A stretch of 9,151 nucleotides of DNA. Origin: Syntrophomonas sp. UBA4911 (lineage in GTDB: Bacteria; Bacillota; Syntrophomonadia; Syntrophomonadales; Syntrophomonadaceae). How positions within the stretch are numbered: the first letter of the stretch is position 1; each line of letters opens with the position of its first letter. The DNA lies in the NCBI GenBank assembly GCA_002398105.1, contig DHCD01000096.1, positions 64,122 through 73,272 of the forward strand, in the 5' to 3' direction. The notes under the pieces were generated by a model. The model worked only from the letters and a program-made list of their open reading frames with translations. It was not told where the DNA came from and searched no databases. A program made the translations under genes and the position numbers. Shown piece after piece: positions 1 through 4,896 of this stretch.

Positions 1-46
1 CGGTAATATATTTGCCGGCCGTGATTCCTAGGCCGGCAGAGGGCAT
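1..46 (-). CDS. N-terminal fragment of an unidentified minus-strand gene
   Basis: Reading the minus strand, an ATG at 46-44 follows an AGGAGG at 58-53 with a 6-base spacer, a near-ideal ribosome binding site. The frame stays open to the window edge and gives 15 residues, MPSAGLGITAGKYIT. The rest of the gene lies outside the window. The fragment is too short to identify a family, and I do not assign a function. It is divergent from the hydrogenase maturation unit, so the roughly 35-75 bases between the two starts must hold promoters for both directions. The start of this gene also contains an 8-bp inverted repeat (13-20 and 31-38). The call rests on the ribosome binding site and open frame only. 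Confidence 0.5.
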   Translation of the reverse strand, partial: MPSAGLGITAGKYIT

Positions 47-78
47 AGCAATCCTCCTGCCGCCGTTCAAATAATTAC

Positions 79-107
79 TTGCTTATTGCAAATTTAAGGG
101 TTATACT
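79..107 (+). promoter_or_regulatory. Sigma-A type promoter for the hydrogenase maturation unit
   Basis: TTGCTT at 79-84 and TATACT at 102-107 are separated by 17 bases, close to the TTGACA-17-TATAAT consensus. Transcription would begin near 113-115, only about 10 bases before the first helix of leader RNA 1. That fits a transcript whose 5' end is the regulatory leader. The -35 region overlaps a small inverted repeat, TTGC-TTATT-GCAA (79-91), which could be an operator but has arms of only 4 bp. Confidence 0.6.
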
Positions 108-122
108 GGAAAAAATACAATT

Positions 123-210
123 ACCCTGCTAAAAAGGTTCAGGCTGATTTAAAGGGGCAGACAGACGTACATCTAAAATCACTTGCCCCTTTCAGGGTTA
201 GTGGTTTTTT
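123..210 (+). promoter_or_regulatory. Leader RNA 1: candidate riboswitch or attenuator before the TM1266-like gene
   Basis: Two helices can form: P1, ACCCTG (123-128) with CAGGGT (193-198), and P2, AAAGGGGCA (151-159) with TGCCCCTTT (184-192), a perfect 9-bp match. Their 3' strands are contiguous. Both compete with the terminator at 180-210, which uses bases 185-188 and 195-198 for its own stem. The segment 124-157 matches 517-550 of leader 2 at 27 of 34 positions without gaps, including an identical CTGATTTAAAGGGG. Folding with P1 and P2 should allow transcription, and the alternative fold should stop it. The ligand or binding protein is unknown. I see no T-box sequence and no match to the common riboswitch consensus sequences I know. 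Confidence 0.7.
180..210 (+). terminator. Intrinsic terminator in leader RNA 1
   Basis: CACT (180-183) pairs with AGTG (200-203). After a T-T mismatch, GCCC (185-188) pairs with GGGT (195-198, one G-U pair), leaving a CTTTCA loop. G204 and six Ts (205-210) follow. It lies 34 bases before the start codon of the next gene, so it is an attenuator rather than an end-of-gene terminator. Confidence 0.65.
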
Positions 211-243
211 CTATCTGTTAATAAATAACCCGGAGGTTAAAAT

Positions 244-495
244 GTGAGTGAGAAGCGAATAGGGGTTATCGGTATAGTAATTGAGAACCGCGAGGCGGTG
301 CCACGGGTCAATCAGATACTCAGCGAACATGCCGAAATGATTATCGGCAGAATGGGACTTCCCTACCGGGAAAAAGATATTGCCGTTATTTCTTTGATTG
401 TTGATGGAAGTACGGATGAACTGGGAGCTCTTACCGGCAAGCTGGGCAATCTGCCCCAGGTAACAGTCAAGAGCGCCCTGACCAAGTCCTCTTAA
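244..495 (+). CDS. TM1266-like putative iron-only hydrogenase system regulator
   Basis: An 83-residue protein of the TM1266 family, small ACT-like/ferredoxin-fold proteins encoded next to [FeFe]-hydrogenase maturation genes and presumed to regulate the hydrogenase system; the biochemical role is not established. Recognisable family segments are KRIGVIGIVIENR (residues 4-16), IIGRMGLPYRE (33-43), ISLIVDGSTDELGALTGKLG (49-68) and a VKSALTK end (75-81). Length is normal. There is no DNA-binding helix-turn-helix that I can see. The start is GTG at 244, seven bases after GGAGG (232-236). The overlapping ATG at 242 is followed at once by TGA and cannot start this protein. The gene lies between two related attenuator leaders, so it is transcribed after leader 1 and before leader 2. 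A feedback role through those leaders is possible but is only inference. Confidence 0.9.
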   Translation: MSEKRIGVIGIVIENREAVPRVNQILSEHAEMIIGRMGLPYREKDIAVISLIVDGSTDELGALTGKLGNLPQVTVKSALTKSS

Positions 496-516
496 TAAAA
501 ACAAGTTAAAAACACT

Positions 517-616
517 CCCTGATAATGAGGTTGGTACTGATTTAAAGGGGTAAGGATATATCGGTTAAGCATGGCTTATGCAGTATCGCTTACTCTTTAT
601 CAGGGTAAGCGTTTTT
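517..616 (+). promoter_or_regulatory. Leader RNA 2: candidate riboswitch or attenuator before hydG
   Basis: P1 is CCCTG (517-521) with CAGGG (601-605), extendable to CCCTGATAA with TTATCAGGG (597-605). P2 is AAGGGGTAAG (545-554) with CTTACTCTTT (589-598), ten consecutive pairs including two G-U. Relative to leader 1, a C-G pair (158:185) becomes T-A (551:592), so the helix is kept by compensating change. The P2 loop holds an extra small hairpin (TAAGC-atg-GCTTA, 565-577). The terminator at 587-616 reuses the 3' strands of both P1 and P2, so the folds exclude each other. I see no clear promoter between the regulator's stop and this leader, so it probably acts on read-through from the upstream promoter, as an internal control point. 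Confidence 0.72.
587..616 (+). terminator. Intrinsic terminator in leader RNA 2
   Basis: CGCTTACTC (587-595) pairs over nine positions with GGGTAAGCG (603-611), including one G-U pair. The loop is TTTATCA, followed by TTTTTGTTT (612-620). This is a strong intrinsic terminator 50 bases before the hydG start, and the placement argues for conditional termination. Confidence 0.82.
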
Positions 617-666
617 GTTTGCAGATCAGTGTTTTGGCCGACCAAATATGAACGGAGGAATGTGCA

Positions 667-2133
667 ATGGAGGGCGTTTCAGTTAAAGAGTGGGTCAATA
701 ATGTAATCAGACCCGAGGAAAATGAGAAGTACTTAAATCAGGGCAGGGATTTTATGGATGAAAATTTCATCAATGAAACCTTGCTCCAAAAACAGCAACC
801 GGATGAATCGGAGATCAGGGAGATTATAGCCAAATCCCTGGAACTGCAGCGTCTGCAGCCTGAAGAGACCGCGGCTCTGCTTAACTGCACGGACGAGGAA
901 TTGTGGGAGGAAATGTACGGCGCCGGTCTGGAGATCAAAACCAAGGTATACGGGCGCCGGATAGTGACCTTCGCCCCTCTTTACGTCAGCAACTACTGTG
1001 TCAATAACTGTATCTACTGCGGTTTCCGCCATGAAAACCGGGATATCCACCGCCATAGTCTGAGCAGCGCAGAACTGCGGGATGAGGTTAAGGCCCTGGT
1101 AAGCAAGGGGCATAAACGCTTGATAATGGTTTACGGGGAACACCCCCGCTCGGATGTCCATTATATCGCCGATACCCTCCGTACCGCCTATGATACCAAA
1201 GTCGATAACGGCGAAATCAGACGGGTCAATGTCAATGCGGCACCCCTTGGCCGGGATGATTACAAGCTGCTTAAGGAAGTAGGAATCGGAACTTTCCAGG
1301 TATTCCAGGAAACATATCATCATCAGACTTATAAAAATCTGCATTCCCGGGGACCGCTCAAACGCGACTACCTGTGGCGCCTCTATTCTTTGCACCGGGC
1401 CATAGAAGCAGGTGTGGATGATGTCGGCATAGGAGCTCTGTTCGGCCTGTATAACTGGAAGTTTGAAATAATGGGACTGCTGCTCCATACTATTGATCTG
1501 GAAGAGAAATTTGGCGGAGTAGGCCCCCATACTATATCCTTTCCCCGCTTGCAACCGGCCGTAAACACCCCCTGGATAAACAACAGTCCTCATCTGGTAA
1601 ATGACGACACCTTCAAAAAATTGGTTACGGTTATCCGCCTGTCAGTGCCTTATACCGGTATGATAATCACCGCCCGGGAAAGAGCCGAAATCAGAGATGA
1701 TGTCTTGAAGGTAGGCTGCACCCAGTTGGATGCCGATTCTAATATCGGGGTGGGCAGTTATAGTAAAGAGGCGCTGGATTACAGTACCCAGCAGTTCATC
1801 CTGGGCGACAACCGCAGTCTGGACCAGACTATCCAGGCCCTGGCCCGGATGGGCTTTATCACTTCTTTCTGTACCGCCGATTACCGTTGCGGGCGTACCG
1901 GAGGATGTTTCATGGGCATAGCTAAAAAAGGCAAAATCCACAACCTGTGCATGCCTAATGCCATTCTGACTTTTAAAGAATACCTGCTGGACTATGCCAG
2001 CCCTGAAACCCAAAAAGTAGGCCAGCCTTTGATTAACATGGAACTGGAACAGCTGCCCAATGAAAGTGTTAAACAGACGGTCCTGGATATGTTGGCCCGT
2101 ATTGAAGCTGGAGAAAGGGATTTATTCCTGTAG
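667..2133 (+). CDS. hydG: [FeFe]-hydrogenase H-cluster maturase HydG (radical SAM tyrosine lyase)
   Basis: HydG cleaves tyrosine with S-adenosylmethionine chemistry to p-cresol, CO and cyanide, and forms an Fe(CO)2(CN) synthon for the H-cluster. The 488-residue length is usual. The radical-SAM motif CX3CX2C is C111, C115 and C118 (NYCVNNCIYCGF). Other family segments are FQETYHHQTYKNLH (213-226), FPRLQPA (292-298) and the C-terminal region CTADYRCGRTGGCFM (402-416) with KIHNLCMPNA (423-432). The auxiliary cluster motif in the family is CX2CX22C. Here the first and last Cys are kept (C402 and C428, 26 apart), but the second is Asp405, and Cys occurs instead at 408 and 414. The start ATG follows GGAGG (654-658) by eight bases. 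It is the first gene after leader RNA 2 and sits 17 bases before the small gene that follows. Confidence 0.96.
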   Translation: MEGVSVKEWVNNVIRPEENEKYLNQGRDFMDENFINETLLQKQQPDESEIREIIAKSLELQRLQPEETAALLNCTDEELWEEMYGAGLEIKTKVYGRRIVTFAPLYVSNYCVNNCIYCGFRHENRDIHRHSLSSAELRDEVKALVSKGHKRLIMVYGEHPRSDVHYIADTLRTAYDTKVDNGEIRRVNVNAAPLGRDDYKLLKEVGIGTFQVFQETYHHQTYKNLHSRGPLKRDYLWRLYSLHRAIEAGVDDVGIGALFGLYNWKFEIMGLLLHTIDLEEKFGGVGPHTISFPRLQPAVNTPWINNSPHLVNDDTFKKLVTVIRLSVPYTGMIITARERAEIRDDVLKVGCTQLDADSNIGVGSYSKEALDYSTQQFILGDNRSLDQTIQALARMGFITSFCTADYRCGRTGGCFMGIAKKGKIHNLCMPNAILTFKEYLLDYASPETQKVGQPLINMELEQLPNESVKQTVLDMLARIEAGERDLFL

Positions 2134-2150
2134 GGCTGGAGGGAATATTG

Positions 2151-2450
2151 ATGGATAGCTTACATTTCCTGATTGACCAACATTACCGGCACAGCGGCGA
2201 TATTATCCGTTCCTGCCACCAGGCGTTGCATGAATTGTATCCGGGATTGAAAGTGCGTTGGGCCCGGATCTATGGCCGCCGCTGGGCATTTATATACGGC
2301 CAGGCAGCCGATGATATAAGCTCTTCCACCCTTAAAATCCAGTTAAATAAGGAATACGGACTCTGTATAGATAACGTCCGGACCGTAACTCCGCCTGAAC
2401 TTGACGCCATAAAGACGACATTACGGGAGTGCTTGGATCATGACGCCTGA
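2151..2450 (+). CDS. Uncharacterised 99-residue protein between hydG and hydE
   Basis: I do not recognise the family. The start is ATG 2151, seven bases after GGAGGG (2138-2143); a TTG just upstream at 2148 is a less likely start. The protein is soluble-looking, with no signal peptide or membrane segment. Its N-terminal third is rich in His (H5, H11, H14, H23, H27) and has C22; further Cys are C72 and C94. A basic aromatic stretch, VRWARIYGRRWAFIYG (35-50), precedes a likely helix-rich end (84-95). The last 11 bases overlap hydE, which suggests translational coupling and argues that it is a real, co-produced member of the maturation unit. It is not one of the three maturases needed in the systems I know, so an accessory role is only inference. 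Confidence 0.8.
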   Translation: MDSLHFLIDQHYRHSGDIIRSCHQALHELYPGLKVRWARIYGRRWAFIYGQAADDISSSTLKIQLNKEYGLCIDNVRTVTPPELDAIKTTLRECLDHDA

Positions 2451-3540
2451 CTGTAAGACTGAAATAGCCGAAATTTTGCGTAATACCGATCCCAGCCTGG
2501 ACCGGCAGCTGCTGGATAAGGCTGACCATTGCCGCCGCCAGCATTTGGGCAGCGCCGTTTATCCCCGGGGATTGATTGAGTTCTCCAACAGCTGCCCCCG
2601 CAATTGTTTTTACTGTGGTCTGCGTCGGGGCAATAGTCTCATCCGCCGCTATCATCTGGAGCGGGAGCAGATAATTGAGCTGGCCCTGCAGGCCTATAAT
2701 GACGGCTATCACTCCATCTGCCTCCAGTCCGGCGAACTCTCTTCCGGCCGGGAGATGGACTTTATGGTTGACCTGGTCAGCACCATAAAGAGATGCAGCA
2801 GCAAGAAAAGCGGGCCGGGTCTGGGCATAACCCTGAGCCTGGGGGAGCTTACCTACAAGCAATACCGCCGCTTATGGGACGCCGGGGCCCACCGTTACCT
2901 GTTGCGGATAGAGACTTCCAACCCGCTCCTTTTTCAGAGAATACACCCACCGGAGCAGAATTACAACCGACGCCTGGAGTGCCTGGAAGCTTTAAGAGAA
3001 ATCGGCTATCAAGTGGGTACGGGGGTGATGATCGGACTTCCCGGCCAAAGCTATGAGGATCTGGCCGGGGACCTTGAATTTTTCCTGGCCAAAGATATTG
3101 ATATGCTGGGAATGGGCCCCTATATTCCTCATCCGGATACGCCATTGGCTCAAGAAAAGCCGGAATCTATCCCCGATGCCTTCAGCACTAGCATCCGCAT
3201 GCTGGCTTTGGCCCGAATCTTAATGCCTGACATAAATATGGTAGCTTCCACCGCCTTGCAGAGCATCCACCCCGATGGTCTCAGGCTGGGGCTGAAAGCC
3301 GGAGCCAATATCGTCATGCCGGTGCTTACTCCGGAGGAAAAGCGCAAGGACTATATGCTCTATGCCTATAAAAAATACCGCGACTTTGAGCATTTAAAGC
3401 AGGATATCCAGGAGGCCGGCTACGAGCTGACTCTCTGGCAATGGGGAGACTCGCCGCATTACTTTAAGCGGCGGGAATTATCAACTCCAGACTGCAGCCC
3501 CGCAGGGAACAATATATGTTCCCTGCGGCAACGGACTTAG
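2440..3540 (+). CDS. hydE: [FeFe]-hydrogenase H-cluster maturase HydE (radical SAM)
   Basis: HydE is the radical-SAM maturase that acts on the HydG-derived iron synthon on the way to the 2Fe subsite with its dithiomethylamine bridge. The radical-SAM motif CX3CX2C is C52, C56 and C59 (SCPRNCFYCG). Family segments include RRYHLEREQII (69-79), CLQSGEL (94-100), LRIETSNPLLF (155-165), GVMIGLPGQ (195-203), GMGPYIPHPDTPLA (224-237) and VMPVLTP (292-298). I see no CX7CX2C for the optional second cluster, which is known to be dispensable in this family. At 366 residues it is slightly longer than the roughly 350 usual; the extra tail is largely encoded by a perfect inverted repeat. The start ATG 2440 overlaps the preceding stop by 11 bases, with GGGAG about ten bases upstream. 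Confidence 0.95.
   Translation: MTPDCKTEIAEILRNTDPSLDRQLLDKADHCRRQHLGSAVYPRGLIEFSNSCPRNCFYCGLRRGNSLIRRYHLEREQIIELALQAYNDGYHSICLQSGELSSGREMDFMVDLVSTIKRCSSKKSGPGLGITLSLGELTYKQYRRLWDAGAHRYLLRIETSNPLLFQRIHPPEQNYNRRLECLEALREIGYQVGTGVMIGLPGQSYEDLAGDLEFFLAKDIDMLGMGPYIPHPDTPLAQEKPESIPDAFSTSIRMLALARILMPDINMVASTALQSIHPDGLRLGLKAGANIVMPVLTPEEKRKDYMLYAYKKYRDFEHLKQDIQEAGYELTLWQWGDSPHYFKRRELSTPDCSPAGNNICSLRQRT
3500..3528 (+). repeat. Perfect 12-bp inverted repeat at the hydE-hydF junction
   Basis: CCGCAGGGAACA (3500-3511) and TGTTCCCTGCGG (3517-3528) are perfect complements around a 5-base ATATA loop. The hairpin lies inside the last codons of hydE, 12 bases before its stop-codon end and about 40 bases before the hydF start. 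No T-run follows, so it is not a terminator. It may act as an RNA stability or processing element that sets HydE and HydF levels. Confidence 0.8.
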
Positions 3541-3569
3541 GAGGCAGAATATTTTACGGAGGTCTGAAT

Positions 3570-4781
3570 ATGAGCATCAATGACGCCCCCCGGGCTAATC
3601 GCCCCCATATTGCTATATTCGGCCGGCGCAATGCCGGCAAGTCAAGCCTTATCAACGCTATTACGGGGCAGGATATTGCCCTGGTGTCGGAAGAGGCAGG
3701 GACTACCACTGACCCGGTTTATAAATCCATGGAGATCCTTCCTTTGGGTCCCTGCGTACTGATTGACACTGCCGGGATAGACGACGCGGGCTCCCTGGGG
3801 CAACTGCGGGTTAAGAAAACCCGTACTGTTTTGGATAAGACTGACCTGGCTATCCTGGTCATCGACCCGCTCCTGGGCATCAGCCGCTTTGAGAAAGATC
3901 TGCTGGCAGCCTTCGCCAGGCAGGATATACCGGTACTGGCAGTCTTGAATAAGATAGATCAGGATGACACTCCAAAAGCGCTGCTGGAGCAGGAACTGGA
4001 ACTATCCCTGCACCCGGCAAGCACGGTAACCGGCGAGGGCATAGCGGAACTGCGGGAGCTTATAGCTCAGAGCGTACCTTCAGGGTTTGAAAATGTAAGT
4101 ATTGTAGGCGATATTCTTTTACCCGGCGATGTCTGCATATTGGTTACCCCTATTGACAGTGCTGCCCCCAAAGGCCGTCTTATATTGCCCCAGGTACAAA
4201 CCATCCGGGATATTCTGGACCACAACGCCCAGGCCCTGGTGGTCAGGGAAACCGAGCTGGAATCTGCCCTGGCCGCTCTGACCAAGCCGCCGCGCCTGGT
4301 TATCACCGATTCCCAGGCTTTTGCCGCCGTCTCCTCCCTGGTCGACGAGTCCATCCCCCTTACCTCCTTTTCCCTACTATTTGCCCGCTACAAAGCTGAT
4401 TTAAAAAGTATGATGCAAGGCATAAAGGTATTGGAAGATCTTAAACCGGGCGACCGGGTACTCATCGCCGAGGCTTGTACCCATCATCGCCAGGAAGATG
4501 ATATCGGCAAGGTTAAAATCCCCCGTCTGCTTCAGAAACAGGCAGGAGGCGCTCTGGCCCTGGACTGGTGCAGCGGCGGCAGCTTCCCTGAAGACCTGGG
4601 AAACTATAAGCTGATAATCCACTGCGGCGCCTGCATGCTAAACCGCAAACAGATGCTCTCCCGTATACGTACCGCCGGGGAAAAAGGGGTTGCCTTAATC
4701 AATTACGGCGTTTTTTTAGCCTACATGGCCGGAATCCTGAAAAGAACCACCAGTGTATTCGCCTCCGGACCGGATTTTTAG
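3570..4781 (+). CDS. hydF: [FeFe]-hydrogenase H-cluster maturation GTPase HydF
   Basis: HydF is the scaffold on which the 2Fe subcluster is assembled and from which it passes to apo-hydrogenase. The N-terminal GTPase domain has a P-loop GRRNAGKS (18-25), a switch I region AGTTTDPVYK (43-52), DTAGIDD (66-72) and NKID (127-130). A middle dimerisation region follows, and the C-terminal domain carries the [4Fe-4S] ligands C303-T-H305 and H351-C352-x-x-C355, matching the family CxH...HCxxC pattern. I chose ATG 3570 because it follows GGAGG (3558-3562) by seven bases and gives the usual N-terminus ahead of RPHIAIFGRRNAGKS, for 403 residues. An upstream in-frame ATG at 3516 lies inside the hydE hairpin and lacks a ribosome binding site. 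It is the last gene of the unit. Confidence 0.96.
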   Translation: MSINDAPRANRPHIAIFGRRNAGKSSLINAITGQDIALVSEEAGTTTDPVYKSMEILPLGPCVLIDTAGIDDAGSLGQLRVKKTRTVLDKTDLAILVIDPLLGISRFEKDLLAAFARQDIPVLAVLNKIDQDDTPKALLEQELELSLHPASTVTGEGIAELRELIAQSVPSGFENVSIVGDILLPGDVCILVTPIDSAAPKGRLILPQVQTIRDILDHNAQALVVRETELESALAALTKPPRLVITDSQAFAAVSSLVDESIPLTSFSLLFARYKADLKSMMQGIKVLEDLKPGDRVLIAEACTHHRQEDDIGKVKIPRLLQKQAGGALALDWCSGGSFPEDLGNYKLIIHCGACMLNRKQMLSRIRTAGEKGVALINYGVFLAYMAGILKRTTSVFASGPDF

Positions 4782-4823
4782 CCTGTCCAACCTTCCCCTA
4801 TCATCAGGCTAAAAATAAAATCA

Positions 4824-4861
4824 GGCAGCTCAGTCCCCCTCAAAGGGTGTGACCGGCTGCC
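4824..4861. terminator. Bidirectional terminator between hydF and the convergent chemoreceptor gene
   Basis: GGCAGC (4824-4829) pairs with GCTGCC (4856-4861). Inside, GTC (4833-4835) pairs with GAC (4851-4853) and CCCT (4837-4840) with AGGG (4844-4847). On the minus strand the stem is followed by TGATTTTATTTTT, a good signal for the chemoreceptor transcript. On the plus strand the T-run TTTTT (4871-4875) starts about nine bases after the stem, so termination of hydF mRNA may be weaker. A second inverted repeat, TTTTTAGCCTG and CAGGCTAAAAA (4775-4785 and 4805-4815), overlaps the hydF stop. Confidence 0.7.
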
Positions 4862-4896
4862 CGATGCAGATTTTTATCAGCTTGCCTGATCAGGCT

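Noticed and set aside
13..38. A perfect 8-bp inverted repeat TGCCGGCC / GGCCGGCA with a 10-base loop
   Set aside because: No T-run follows on either strand, and it sits inside the start of the minus-strand gene, so it is not called a terminator.
123..210. T-box leader as an explanation for the hydrogenase leaders
   Set aside because: The leaders are too short, lack a specifier stem and lack the AGGGTGGNACCGCG antiterminator sequence.
211..504. A 97-codon minus-strand frame over the TM1266-like gene
   Set aside because: It is antisense to a well-recognised protein and across its leader, with no family similarity.
733..1593. A 286-codon open frame on the minus strand
   Set aside because: It lies wholly inside hydG, has no ribosome binding site and no recognisable motif. 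It is a shadow of strong codon bias on the other strand.
4395..4408. GCTGATTTAAAAAG inside hydF, resembling the leader repeat
   Set aside because: It is coding sequence (residues KADLKS) without the AAAGGGG block or any paired strand or terminator nearby.
4775..4815. An 11-bp inverted repeat TTTTTAGCCTG / CAGGCTAAAAA overlapping the hydF stop
   Set aside because: The Ts lie on the 5' side of the stem and the As on the 3' side, so it is not a standard terminator in either direction; the neighbouring GGCAGC stem is the better candidate.
4884..4895. The palindrome GCCTGATCAGGC, similar to CCTGATCAGG at 7794-7803
   Set aside because: Both are short, and the shared core is easily met by chance; there is no context for a site-specific function.
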